This document shows positions 27,899 to 35,699 of a DNA stretch of 64,000 nucleotides, piece by piece. The DNA is taken from contig DASYPQ010000002.1 in assembly GCA_036006425.1 (NCBI GenBank), positions 15,057 through 79,056 on the forward strand. The letters are read 5' to 3'. A program made the position numbers and the translations under genes. This DNA is from DASYPQ01 sp036006425. Lineage in GTDB: Bacteria > Planctomycetota > UBA1135 > GCA-002686595. The first letter of the stretch is position 1; each line of letters starts with the position of its first letter. A model generated the notes under the pieces. That model had not been told where the DNA came from. It ran no database searches and saw only the letters and a list, made by a program, of their open reading frames with translations.

Positions 27899-28411
27899 AT
27901 GTCGGGCTCTGCGTTGCAAGCGATGTCGTCCATGGATCGGGTCTCCCCGAGGCTCGACGTCGACTGGATGCAGCTCGCGCTCGAGGAGGCCCGCCTCGCC
28001 GCCGCCGAGGACGAGGTCCCGATCGGGGCCGTCCTCGTCCTGGACGGGATCGTCCTCGCGCGCGCCCACAACCGGACGCGGACGCTGAACGACCCGACCG
28101 CGCACGCCGAGCTCCTCGCGATCTCCGAGGCCGCGCGCGCCGCGCGCGCGATGCGTCTCCCTGGATCCGTTCTCTACACGACCGTCGAGCCGTGCTTCAT
28201 GTGCGCGGGCGCGCTCCTCCATGCACGCGTCGAGCGCGTCGTGTGGGCCGTGCGCGACCCGAAGTTCGGAGCCTGCGCTTCCCTGGGAGCGGTTCTGGAC
28301 ACGCCGGGGCACAATCACACGGTCGAGCATTCCGAGGGCGTGTGCGCCGACGAGGCGCGCGAGCTGCTCGTGAAGTTCTTTCAGAGAAAACGCGCGGACG
28401 CGGCGAAGTAG
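27899..28411 (+). CDS. tadA: tRNA-specific adenosine deaminase TadA
   Basis: Deaminates A34 to inosine in tRNA-Arg(ACG), allowing it to read CGU, CGC and CGA. The 170-aa product has the deaminase zinc site: H69 and catalytic E71 in 'TAHAELLA', C99 and C102 in 'VEPCFMCAGALLHAR'. Also present are 'PIGAVLV' and the TadA-type 'FGACASLG'. Start 27899 is used; in-frame ATGs at 27923 and 27932 would remove a short N-terminal extension and are possible. It lies just downstream of its own substrate tRNA gene and probably shares its promoter. Confidence 0.92.
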   Translation: MSGSALQAMSSMDRVSPRLDVDWMQLALEEARLAAAEDEVPIGAVLVLDGIVLARAHNRTRTLNDPTAHAELLAISEAARAARAMRLPGSVLYTTVEPCFMCAGALLHARVERVVWAVRDPKFGACASLGAVLDTPGHNHTVEHSEGVCADEARELLVKFFQRKRADAAK

Positions 28412-28461
28412 GGTCCCTCGCGGACCCTGCGGCGCTCGGTTCGCGCGCATCAGCGAAAACG

Positions 28462-28552
28462 GAGAGGTGCCAGAGCGGCTGATCGGACTGGTTTCGAAAA
28501 CCAGCGTGTACCTTTCGGTGCACCGGGGGTTCAAATCCCCCCCTCTCCGCCA
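28462..28552 (+). tRNA. tRNA-Ser (anticodon CGA)
   Basis: Class II tRNA. Acceptor GGAGAGG / CCTCTCC, anticodon stem CTGGT / ACCAG with loop TTCGAAA, long variable arm, T-stem GGGGG / CCCCC, discriminator G, and encoded CCA at 28550-28552. Lies 50 bases after tadA on the same strand. Confidence 0.96.
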
Positions 28553-28606
28553 GTACCGTAGGCAGCGCGCGCGTCCGCACCGATGCCGCGCGGCCGCAGT
28601 GATCCT

Positions 28607-28696
28607 GGAGAGGTGTCCGAGTGGCTGAAGGAGCACGCTTGGAAAGCGTGTGTGTCGGCAACGGCATCGCGGGTTCGAATCCCGCCCTCTCCGCCA
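28607..28696 (+). tRNA. tRNA-Ser (anticodon GGA)
   Basis: Class II tRNA. Acceptor GGAGAGG / CCTCTCC, anticodon stem CACGC / GCGTG with loop TTGGAAA, long variable arm, T-stem GCGGG / CCCGC, discriminator G and CCA at 28694-28696. Only about 12 bases separate it from the SRP RNA, so the two are probably one transcript. Confidence 0.96.
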
Positions 28697-28706
28697 ATTC
28701 TTGTGG

Positions 28707-28831
28707 AGCGCGCCCGATCTCGGGTCCGCTCGTTCGCGATGGAGCGGGTTCGAACCGGGTCAGGCCGGGAACGGAGCAGCCCTAAGGACATCTCCCCATG
28801 CGCGCGGCGAGCGGGCCCGACATCCGGCGCG
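28707..28831 (+). ncRNA. ffs: 4.5S-type signal recognition particle RNA
   Basis: The universal SRP core is visible at 28758-28785: GTCAGG on one side and AGCAGCC on the other of the symmetric loop, capped by ccgggaacgg. Flanking arms pair outward: atggag with ctcc/cat, tcgggtccgctcg (28718-28732) with cgagcgggcccga (28808-28820), and cgcgcc with ggcgcg at the ends. Ends are approximate. It has no Alu domain. It sits upstream of dnaX, as scr does in Bacillus. Ffh, its protein partner, is not in this window. Confidence 0.88.
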
Positions 28832-28893
28832 GAGTCGGCTCGAACAAGTTCCTCGGCTTCCCGCGCGGACCTGATATTTTTGTCGGGACGCGC

Positions 28894-30474
28894 ATGACCT
28901 ACCTCGTTCTCGCCCGCAAGTACCGACCGCGCGTGTTCGCCGACGTCGTGGGACAGGAAGTCGCCACGGGGACGCTGCGCGGGGCGATCGAGGAGAAGCG
29001 CGTCGGACACGCCTACCTCTTCTGCGGCCCGCGCGGGACAGGCAAGACGACGACGGCGCGCATCTTCGCCAAGGCCCTGAATTGCGAGACCGGGCCGCGC
29101 GCCGAGCCCTGCGGCACGTGCGAGCGTTGCCGCGCCGCCGACGACGGCTCGGAGATCGACATCGTCGAGATCGACGCGGCGAGCAACCGCGGGATCGACG
29201 ACATCCGCGGCCTGCGCGAATCGGCGAGCTACCGGCCGATGCGCGCGCGCTTCAAGATCTTCATCGTCGACGAGACGCACATGCTGACGAAGGAGGCGGT
29301 CAACGCCTTCCTGAAGACGCTCGAGGAGCCTCCGCCGCACGTCAAGCTGTTCTTCGCGACCACGGAGCCGGAAAAGCTCCTGCCGACGTTCGTCTCGCGC
29401 TGCCAGCTCGTGCGCCTCGCGCTCCTGCCGGAAGAGGTGATCACGGCGCGACTCCTGCACGTGTTCGAGAAGGAGGGGATCGAGGCCGGAGCGGGCGTCT
29501 GCGAGGAGCTTGCGCGCCGCTCGCGCGGCGGCCTGCGCGACGCGCTGTCGCTCGCGGACCAGCTCCTCTCGCTCGTCGGCACGTCGCCGCAGGTCTCCGA
29601 CCTCGCGCGCCTCGCCGGGGGCACCGGCCGCGAGGACGTCGAGGCGATCCTCGAGCGCGTCGAGGCCGGCGACCGCGCCGGGATGCTGAAGGCGCTCCCC
29701 GCCGTCGAAGGCACCGAGCGCGAGCTCCTGGCTGGACTCTGCGCGAGCCTGCGGGAGACGCTGCTCGTCGGTCTCGCCGGGGCCGATCATCCGCTCGTCG
29801 AGGCGGACGCACCGGCGCGCGCGAAGATGGGGGAGCGCTTCCAGCGCCTCGGCTGCGATCGCACGCAGGCGTGGCTCGCGGAACTCCTGCGCGCGCGCGA
29901 GCGGATCGAGCTCCTGAAAGCCGTCCCCGCGCGCCTGATCCTCGAGGCGACACTGCTCGATCTCTGCAGGCCCGAGTCGTCGATGCCGCTCGCGGAGCTC
30001 GAGAAGCGCCTGCTCGCGTTCGAATCGCGGCTCGAATCGGGCCGCGCGAACGTCGCGGCGACTCCCGCCGCGGCTCCGGCTCCGTCTCCGGTCCCTGCGC
30101 CTCCGCCCCCGCGCGCGAACGCGAGTGCGAGCGAACCCGCGTCGGCCCCGGACGTCTGGAAGAGCCTCCTCGCGGCGCTCGACACCGACGCGCGCACGCT
30201 CGCCGACATCCTGCGCGCGCGCGGGAAGCTCGAGAGCTGCGCCGGCGGCCGCGCGATCGTCCGCCTCGCCGGTCTCAAGGACGACGAACGCGCGATCGTC
30301 GCGGAGAGCCGCAACGCGCGCGCCGTGTCCGCGGCGCTCACGAAGGTCTGCGGACGGCCGGTCGAAGCGCAGCTCCTGACTTCCGAGGTCGTCGCGGCGG
30401 CGAAGCCGTCGAAGGACCTCTTCACCCAGAAGGTGGCCGAGTCCTTCGGCGGCCGGATCGTGGAGGGCCAATGA
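28894..30474 (+). CDS. dnaX: DNA polymerase III subunits gamma/tau
   Basis: Clamp-loader ATPase, 526 aa. The product starts 'MTYLVLARKYRPRVFADVVGQ', a DnaX hallmark. It has Walker A 'GPRGTGKTTTARIFA', a zinc module with Cys in 'NCETGP' and 'PCGTCERC', Walker B-like 'IVDETHMLTKEAVNAFLKTLEEPP', and sensor 1 'FATTEPEKL'. An Ala/Pro-rich linker near residue 385 precedes the tau-type C-terminal domain. I chose ATG 28894 over an ATG 96 bases upstream, because the upper part falls in the SRP RNA. The AT-rich 'gatattttt' just before may be a -10 element. The stop overlaps ybaB as ATGA. Confidence 0.96.
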   Translation: MTYLVLARKYRPRVFADVVGQEVATGTLRGAIEEKRVGHAYLFCGPRGTGKTTTARIFAKALNCETGPRAEPCGTCERCRAADDGSEIDIVEIDAASNRGIDDIRGLRESASYRPMRARFKIFIVDETHMLTKEAVNAFLKTLEEPPPHVKLFFATTEPEKLLPTFVSRCQLVRLALLPEEVITARLLHVFEKEGIEAGAGVCEELARRSRGGLRDALSLADQLLSLVGTSPQVSDLARLAGGTGREDVEAILERVEAGDRAGMLKALPAVEGTERELLAGLCASLRETLLVGLAGADHPLVEADAPARAKMGERFQRLGCDRTQAWLAELLRARERIELLKAVPARLILEATLLDLCRPESSMPLAELEKRLLAFESRLESGRANVAATPAAAPAPSPVPAPPPPRANASASEPASAPDVWKSLLAALDTDARTLADILRARGKLESCAGGRAIVRLAGLKDDERAIVAESRNARAVSAALTKVCGRPVEAQLLTSEVVAAAKPSKDLFTQKVAESFGGRIVEGQ

Positions 30475-30794
30475 GCAGCGCGTTCGGTGACATGGGCAAC
30501 CTGCTCAAGCAAGCGCAGAAGATGCAGCGCGATCTCGAGCGGGCGCGCGAGGAGCTCAAGGCCGCGCGCATCGAAGGCACCGCCGGCGGGGGAGCGGTGC
30601 GCGTCGAGTCCGACGGCGACGGACAGATCCTGGGCGTGAAGATCCAGCCCGGGATCCTCGCCGGCGCGGACGCGGGGCTGATCGAGGACCTCGTGCTCGC
30701 CGCCGCGCGCGACGCGTTCACGAAGGTGACTGCGCTGCGCGAGGACCGCCTCTCCAAGGTCTCGGGCGGACTCAACCTGCCCGGACTGTTCTGA
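30471..30794 (+). CDS. ybaB: YbaB/EbfC-family nucleoid-associated protein
   Basis: Small DNA-binding protein of 107 aa. It has the family layout: 'MGNLLKQAQKMQRDLERAREELKAARIEGTAGGG.V' with an N-terminal helix, the strand segment 'GDGQILGVKIQP', and the end 'LEDLVLAA..DA'-like 'IEDLVLAAARDAF'. The position between dnaX and recR is conserved across many bacteria. The start overlaps the dnaX stop. Confidence 0.94.
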   Translation: MSSAFGDMGNLLKQAQKMQRDLERAREELKAARIEGTAGGGAVRVESDGDGQILGVKIQPGILAGADAGLIEDLVLAAARDAFTKVTALREDRLSKVSGGLNLPGLF

Positions 30795-30809
30795 CACGGG
30801 AGCGCGGAC

Positions 30810-31418
30810 GTGGCCTACCCCGAGCCCCTCGAGAATCTCGTGGCGGCCTTCGAGCGCTTCCCGGGCATCGGCCGCCGCAGCGCCGAGCGCCTCGCGTTCC
30901 ACGTGCTCCGCGATCCGGCGGCGCGCGAGCTCGCGCGCGCGGTCGACCGCGCGATCGACGGCACGCTGCGCTGCGGTGTCTGCTCGAACGTCAGCGAGAC
31001 GGACCCGTGCTCGATCTGCTCCGACCCCGCGCGGGACGCGACGATCGTGTGCGTCGTGGAGGAGCCGCGTCACGTCGAGGCGATCGAGCGCTCGGGCGCC
31101 TACCGCGGCCGCTACCACGTGCTCATGGGCGCGTTCAACCCGGGCGAAGGGACCGAGCCCGAGCACCTGACGATCGAGAAGCTGGTTCAGCGCGTCCGCG
31201 CGGGAGGCTTTCGCGAGGTGATCCTCGGCACGGACCCGGACGCGGAAGGGGAGGCGACGGCGCGCCTCCTGCTCGACGCGATCGAAGCCGCCGCGGACGG
31301 CTCGCTCGTGATCACGCGCCTCGCGCGCGGCCTCCCCGCCGGCAGCGCGATCGAATACCTGCACCGCGGCGTGCTCGAGGACGCGCTGGCTGGAAGGCGG
31401 CCCGTCCGCCGCCGCTGA
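30810..31418 (+). CDS. recR: Recombination protein RecR
   Basis: Partner of RecF and RecO in gap repair. The 202-aa product has the helix-hairpin-helix 'FERFPGIGRRSAERLAFHVL', the four-Cys zinc motif in 'CGVCSN' and 'CSICSD' (about residues 55-72), and the Toprim domain with 'VCVVEEPRHVEAIE' and 'LGTDPDAEGEATA'. The C-terminal Walker-like 'ARGLPAGS..EY' ends the protein. It starts with GTG. Confidence 0.97.
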   Translation: MAYPEPLENLVAAFERFPGIGRRSAERLAFHVLRDPAARELARAVDRAIDGTLRCGVCSNVSETDPCSICSDPARDATIVCVVEEPRHVEAIERSGAYRGRYHVLMGAFNPGEGTEPEHLTIEKLVQRVRAGGFREVILGTDPDAEGEATARLLLDAIEAAADGSLVITRLARGLPAGSAIEYLHRGVLEDALAGRRPVRRR

Positions 31419-31423
31419 TCTCC

Positions 31424-32218
31424 GTGCGCAACGTCCGTTTCCTGGTCGCCTACGACGGGTCGGCGTTCTTCGGCTGGCAGCGCCAGGACGGGTTCGATTC
31501 CGTCCAGCAGCGCCTCGAGGAGGGGCTCCACGCGCTGACCGGGGTCCACGCGACCGTGCAGGGCGCCGGGCGGACCGACACGGGGGTCCACGGACTCGGT
31601 CAGGTCGCCCACGCTCACGTCGACACGCGCCTCGACGACGACGCGCTGCTCCGCGCCTGGAACGCGCACTTGCCGCGCACGGTCGTCCTGCGCCGCCTCG
31701 AGACCTGCGCCGAGGATTTCCACGCGCGATTCTCCGCGGTGTCGAAGCGCTATCTCTACCTGACGGTCACGACGCGCTTTCCGCCCCCCTTCGGGGCCGC
31801 GCACTGCCACTGGACCCCGTCGCGGCTCGATTTCGCGCGGATGCGCGGCGCCGCCGGCGCGCTGATCGGCCGCCACGACTTCGAGTCCTTCTCGAGCTCG
31901 GGCTCTCCCCGGACGTCGACCGTGCGCAACGTCCAGCGCATCCACTTCCTCCTGCGCAAGGACCGCTTCGCTTTCGTCATCCAGGCGGACGGCTTCCTCT
32001 ACAACATGGTCCGCGCGATCGTCGGCACGCTGCTCGACGTCGGCCGCGGACGCCTCGATCCGTCGGTCGTCGCCGCGGCGCTCCAGGGAGCACCGCGGGC
32101 GACCCTGGGTCCCACGGCGCCTCCGGGCGGACTCTACCTGCACTCGGTGCAGTACGAGGCCGAGGTGCTCCTGGAGCGCGGCCAGCGCGGAAGCCGGCGC
32201 GGCGAGACCGGCCCTTGA
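31424..32218 (+). CDS. truA: tRNA pseudouridine(38-40) synthase TruA
   Basis: Isomerises uridines in the anticodon stem-loop of many tRNAs. The 264-aa product has 'VAYDGSAFFGWQRQ', the catalytic block 'GAGRTDTGVHGLGQVAH' with Asp52, 'HARFSAVSKRYLY' and 'DGFLYNMVRAIVGTL'. The GTG at 31424 lies 5 bases after recR and gives the family-like N-terminus 'VRNVRFLVAYDG'. A longer open frame runs back through recR but does not match. Confidence 0.95.
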   Translation: MRNVRFLVAYDGSAFFGWQRQDGFDSVQQRLEEGLHALTGVHATVQGAGRTDTGVHGLGQVAHAHVDTRLDDDALLRAWNAHLPRTVVLRRLETCAEDFHARFSAVSKRYLYLTVTTRFPPPFGAAHCHWTPSRLDFARMRGAAGALIGRHDFESFSSSGSPRTSTVRNVQRIHFLLRKDRFAFVIQADGFLYNMVRAIVGTLLDVGRGRLDPSVVAAALQGAPRATLGPTAPPGGLYLHSVQYEAEVLLERGQRGSRRGETGP

Positions 32219-32373
32219 CCGAAACCTCGGTTGGCCCCAAGGTATGAACAGCAAGGCTGCCGATGATTCACACGCCCCTCGGGTTTCCGCGCATCGAGCG
32301 AGACCCACACCGGGCGCCCCAACGCGAAGAGACTCATCGACGTTCGGCAAAGGCACCGCTTCCGGAGGCCGGC

Positions 32374-32688
32374 ATGCAAGCTCAGGTATCGATTCTTCAC
32401 CATGACTACCCCGTCCGGGCACGCGAGCAGGTCGAGCAGAAGCTGCAGCATCTCGTGAAGTTCTACGATCGGATCGTGTCGATGCGCGCGCTCCTCGAAC
32501 GGCAGCACGACGAGCATCGCATCGAGATCGTCGCGCACGTCGCCCGCGGCGCGGTCCTCGTGGTCGATGCTCGTGCCTCCGCGTTCGGCGCCGCGCTCGA
32601 AGAGGCGATCGAGCGGATGGAACGACTCCTCAAACGACAGAACGACAAGCGCCTGCACGACCGCAGGCGCGGACGGACGGAACGCTGA
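32374..32688 (+). CDS. hpf: Ribosome hibernation promoting factor, short form
   Basis: Binds the 30S decoding region during stationary phase. The 104-aa product has the family pattern 'MQAQVSILHHDYPVRAREQVEQKL' then 'H..KFYDRIVSMRALLE', and 'ALEEAIERMERLLKRQNDK', with no long-form dimerisation domain. I chose ATG 32374, preceded by ccggagg at 32362-32368; an ATG 111 bases upstream gives an unrelated extension. It begins a group with ptsN and HPr, an arrangement that recalls proteobacterial rpoN-hpf-ptsN clusters. Confidence 0.88.
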   Translation: MQAQVSILHHDYPVRAREQVEQKLQHLVKFYDRIVSMRALLERQHDEHRIEIVAHVARGAVLVVDARASAFGAALEEAIERMERLLKRQNDKRLHDRRRGRTER

Positions 32689-32779
32689 GCCGGACCGACG
32701 CGATCGGCCCTTGGCGAGACTGCGTGCGCGGCTCTCCTCATGGGGATCCGGGCGCGGCCTCGCGGCGACGGGATGCGAC

Positions 32780-33259
32780 ATGAACCATTGGAAGGCATTC
32801 AAGCCGAAGGCCTGCAGCGTCCACCTCAAGGCGACATCGAAAGAGGCGGCGCTCGTCGAGGTCGTCGAGAACCTCGTCCAGGCCGACGTCCTCCCGCGCG
32901 CTCTCGCCGCGGACGCGGAGAAGGCCCTGCTCGAGCGCGAGCGGACCGCTTCGACCGGCGTCGGGATGAGCGTCGCGATCCCGCACGTCAAGCTCGATGG
33001 GATCGACCGGGCGCTGTGCAGCCTCTCGATCCACCGCGAGGGGCTCGCGTGGGACGCCGTCGACGGCGCGCCCGTGCAGCTCCTCTTCACCATCCTGCGG
33101 CCGGACAAGAAGAGCGCGGTGCACGATCCGGACCGGCACCTCGAGATGATGCGCTGGATCGCGCGGCTCGGGCGCGACGGGGATTTCCGTCGCTTCGCGG
33201 TGCGCGTGAAGACGAAGACCGAGCTCGTCGATCTCCTCAAGGAGATGTCGGCAGTCTGA
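32780..33259 (+). CDS. ptsN: PTS IIA(Ntr)-type regulatory protein
   Basis: EIIA domain of the fructose/mannitol family, 159 aa. The phosphoryl-accepting His69 is in 'SVAIPHVKLDG', with the preceding 'LLERERTASTGVG' and following 'LSIHREGLAWDAVDGAPVQLLFTIL' typical of PtsN. No sugar-specific IIB or IIC is nearby, so it is probably regulatory. The stop overlaps the start of an HPr gene by one base. Confidence 0.9.
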   Translation: MNHWKAFKPKACSVHLKATSKEAALVEVVENLVQADVLPRALAADAEKALLERERTASTGVGMSVAIPHVKLDGIDRALCSLSIHREGLAWDAVDGAPVQLLFTILRPDKKSAVHDPDRHLEMMRWIARLGRDGDFRRFAVRVKTKTELVDLLKEMSAV

Positions 33260-33579
33260 TGGCGAAGCTCCCGGGATCCGGCGAAGTCGACATCGGTACA
33301 GCGCCCGTGGAAGTCACCCGGACCGTCCGTCTGAAGAATCCGTGCGGCCTGCACGCGCGGCCGTGCCACGCGATCGTCTCCACGGCGGCCGAGTTCCAGA
33401 GCGAGCTGCGGATCTCCTGCGGCGACGCCGAGGTCAATGGGCGCAGCATCCTCGACCTGATGACCCTGTGCGCGCCGTGCCACTCCGAGCTCACCCTGCG
33501 GGGACGCGGCGCCGACGCGGCGGCGATGATCGAGCGCGTGGCCGGCGTGATCGAGCGCGGTTTCGACGAGCTCGAGTGA
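33259..33579 (+). CDS. HPr-like phosphocarrier protein
   Basis: Phosphocarrier of 106 aa with His32 in 'CGLHARPCHAIV', the site phosphorylated by enzyme I. Ser63 in 'NGRSILDLMTL' corresponds to the regulatory Ser46 of Gram-positive HPr. The first 20 residues form a non-conserved extension. It probably donates phosphate to the adjacent PtsN. Enzyme I and HPr kinase are not in this window. Confidence 0.88.
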   Translation: MAKLPGSGEVDIGTAPVEVTRTVRLKNPCGLHARPCHAIVSTAAEFQSELRISCGDAEVNGRSILDLMTLCAPCHSELTLRGRGADAAAMIERVAGVIERGFDELE

Positions 33580-33795
33580 GCCGGCGGCGGGGCGCCTCGG
33601 CCCCAGTTGCGGGAAAAAGAAGCACGGACCCGCCGGCCCGACGTCGCTTTCACCCTCGCGGGGGTCGGATTCCGGGAGGGGACTAAACCCCGGCCGCCTT
33701 CCGGGTCGAAGGGTTTGCCGGCTGCCGGATCCCCCGCGCAGCGGCGCTCCGGCGCCTTCGCTGGTTCTCTACCGCAAAGGAAGAGCAGGGCATCC
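33580..33795 (+). promoter_or_regulatory. Structured leader before the pilM operon
   Basis: 216 bases with no credible gene. It contains nested inverted repeats, for example aaaccc (33687-33692) with gggttt, enclosing ccgg / ccgg, followed by more G+C stems. This may be a structured 5' leader. I see no convincing match to the c-di-GMP riboswitch core. GTG of pilM follows at 33796 with a weak aaggaag. Confidence 0.3.
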
Positions 33796-34851
33796 GTGTT
33801 CCGAAAGCAGAAGAGCGTCGTCGGGCTCGACCTCGGCAGCTCGGTCGTCAAAGCCATTGAGATCACGATGCAGGGCCCGGAACCCGTCGTGACCGGTTTC
33901 GCCCGCGCGGAGGTGCCGCCCGGCGGAAGCCCGGCCGACGCCGTCGCCGGCCTGTTCTCCAGCGGCAAGATCAAGAGCCGCAAGGTCGTCACCGGCGTGT
34001 TCGGCCAATCGGTCGTGGTGCGGTACGTCCCCATGGCCCGCATGTCCGAGGGGGATCTGAAGCAAGCGATCCGCCTCGAGACGGACAAGTACCTGCCCTT
34101 CGAGCTGGAAGAAGTCGTGCTCGACTGCCAGGCGCTCAAGCGCCCGCCGGCCGGCGCGCACCAGGACTCCGAAGGCAAGGGCGGCGAGCAGATGACCACG
34201 CTGCTCGCGGCGTGCAAGACGAAGACCGTCGACGAGCGCATCGACTTCCTGCAGAAGCAGGGACTGACGCCCGTCGCGATCGACGTCGATCTCTTCGCTC
34301 TGGCGAACGCGTGGGAGCTCTGCAGCCTCCCCGGCGGCGAAGGCGAGGAAGGCGAGACCCGCGGGATCGCGCTCGTCGACGTCGGCGCGGTGCGCACGTC
34401 GATCAACGTGCTCTGCGGCGGCGAGACGTGCTTCAGCCGCGAGATCAACGTCGGCGGGTCGGACATGACCCAGGCCGTCGCGCGCCGTTTGTCGATCACC
34501 CCGCCCGAGGCGGAGGTGATCAAGCGTCAGCCCGACGCCCACGAGCACGACGTGAACGTGGCGATCTCGCCGGTCCTCGAGGACCTGATGAGCGAGCTTT
34601 CGCTCTCGCTCGACTACGTCGAGCACCACTCGGGAGTGCAGGTCTCCGAGATCCTGCTCTCCGGCGGCGGCGTCCTCGCGCCGGGCGCGGTGACTTTCAT
34701 CGAACAAGCGACCGGTCGGACGACGCGCATCTGGAACCCGATCGAGGGTCTGCGCGTGGATCCGGCCGCGGTCGACGTCCAGGAACTGGAAGCCTGGGCG
34801 CCCACTCTGGTGGTCGCCGTGGGCCTTGCATCGAGGGTGCGTGCGGCATGA
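33796..34851 (+). CDS. pilM: Type IV pilus assembly protein PilM
   Basis: Actin-like cytoplasmic protein that binds PilN's N-terminus at the pilus base. The 351-aa product shows the nucleotide-fold phosphate-1 loop 'VVGLDLGSSVVKAIEI'. It also has 'RYVPMARMSEGDLKQAIRLETDKYLPF', 'ALVDVGAVRTSINVL', 'FSREINVGGSDMTQA' and 'EILLSGGGVLAPG'. The GTG start at 33796 gives the family-like N-terminus 'VFRKQKSVVGLDLG'. It overlaps pilN as ATGA. Confidence 0.92.
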   Translation: MFRKQKSVVGLDLGSSVVKAIEITMQGPEPVVTGFARAEVPPGGSPADAVAGLFSSGKIKSRKVVTGVFGQSVVVRYVPMARMSEGDLKQAIRLETDKYLPFELEEVVLDCQALKRPPAGAHQDSEGKGGEQMTTLLAACKTKTVDERIDFLQKQGLTPVAIDVDLFALANAWELCSLPGGEGEEGETRGIALVDVGAVRTSINVLCGGETCFSREINVGGSDMTQAVARRLSITPPEAEVIKRQPDAHEHDVNVAISPVLEDLMSELSLSLDYVEHHSGVQVSEILLSGGGVLAPGAVTFIEQATGRTTRIWNPIEGLRVDPAAVDVQELEAWAPTLVVAVGLASRVRAA

Positions 34852-35699
34852 TTCGGATCAATCTACTTCCCGAGGAGTACCGCAAGAAATCGCGGACTCC
34901 GATCAAACTGCTGGTCGCCATCACCGCGGTCGTGGCGGTCAACGGGGGACTCGCGAGCTGGTGGGGATGGACCGTCTTCGGCGTCCACGCCAAGGTCGAG
35001 AGTGAGCGCGCGACGCTCCAGCTCGAGATGGACGGGCTGACTCCGCAGGTCGCCTACTACCACGCGCTCGAGACCGAGAGCAAGCAGTACAAGAGCCGCG
35101 AGAAGACGCTCGCTTCGATCACGAGCGACCGGATCTCGTGGACGCGCAAGCTCGACGAGCTCATCGACGTCGCGAACGCGGGCGGCGACGGCTCCCGCCA
35201 CCTCGTGTGGCTGGACGACCTCAACGTCACGCAGGCCATCGACCCGAACGCGAAGAACTTCGGTTCGGTGCGCGCGTCCGGCCACTCGGGGTCGGACAAG
35301 TTCGCGCAGGTCGCGAACTTCCTCGAAGACCTCGAGACTTCCGCGTTCGTCGACGACTTCGAGAAGCCGTCGCCTCCGGAAGGCACGCAGACCCTCGTCG
35401 ACGAGACGCTCGTCCCGCCGGTCGCGTGGGCATTCCCGATGCAGCTCTCGCTCAAGGGCCCCGAGGAGCGGGCGAAGAGCGAAGCCGCGCGCCTGGCGAA
35501 GAATCGCAAGGATGCGCCGCTCGATCCGTCGGAAGCGGAACCGGCGACGGCGAGGAGCCGTCACGGCAACGCGACCGAGGGCAGCACGGACGACAAGAAG
35601 ACCACCACGCCGCCTTCGGCTCCGAGCGACGCGCAGAAGCCCGGTGACACGACCAAGCCCGCCGAGGCGAAGAAGCCCGGCACGGAGGAACGTCGATGA
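34848..35699 (+). CDS. pilN: Type IV pilus assembly protein PilN
   Basis: Inner-membrane alignment-complex protein of 283 aa. The start 'MIRINLLPEEYRKKSR' carries the INLLP motif that binds PilM, followed by one transmembrane segment (about residues 21-41) and a coiled coil. The last 70 or so residues are a Lys/Pro/Thr/Glu-rich tail not seen in typical PilN. It is coupled at both ends by ATGA overlaps with pilM and the pilO-like gene. Confidence 0.88.
   Translation: MIRINLLPEEYRKKSRTPIKLLVAITAVVAVNGGLASWWGWTVFGVHAKVESERATLQLEMDGLTPQVAYYHALETESKQYKSREKTLASITSDRISWTRKLDELIDVANAGGDGSRHLVWLDDLNVTQAIDPNAKNFGSVRASGHSGSDKFAQVANFLEDLETSAFVDDFEKPSPPEGTQTLVDETLVPPVAWAFPMQLSLKGPEERAKSEAARLAKNRKDAPLDPSEAEPATARSRHGNATEGSTDDKKTTTPPSAPSDAQKPGDTTKPAEAKKPGTEERR

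Noticed and set aside
28798..28893. Upstream start for dnaX adding 32 residues
   Set aside because: This stretch overlaps the 3' arm of the SRP RNA, and DnaX proteins start at the 'MTYLVLARKYRP' type sequence at 28894.
30000..30474. Programmed frameshift in dnaX giving a gamma product
   Set aside because: No slippery A-rich heptamer is present in the linker; the frame continues to one full-length product.
32219..32262. Sigma-54 promoter before hpf
   Set aside because: The nearest match (tggccc, 5 bases, tatga) lacks the GG/GC core at proper positions; hpf-ptsN linkage alone is not enough.
33602..33740. c-di-GMP (GEMM) riboswitch upstream of pilM
   Set aside because: Some fragments such as ctaaacc and gggtttgccg recall the element, but the conserved 5' half (around gggcaaacc and gacgcaaagcc) is missing, so I list only a structured leader.
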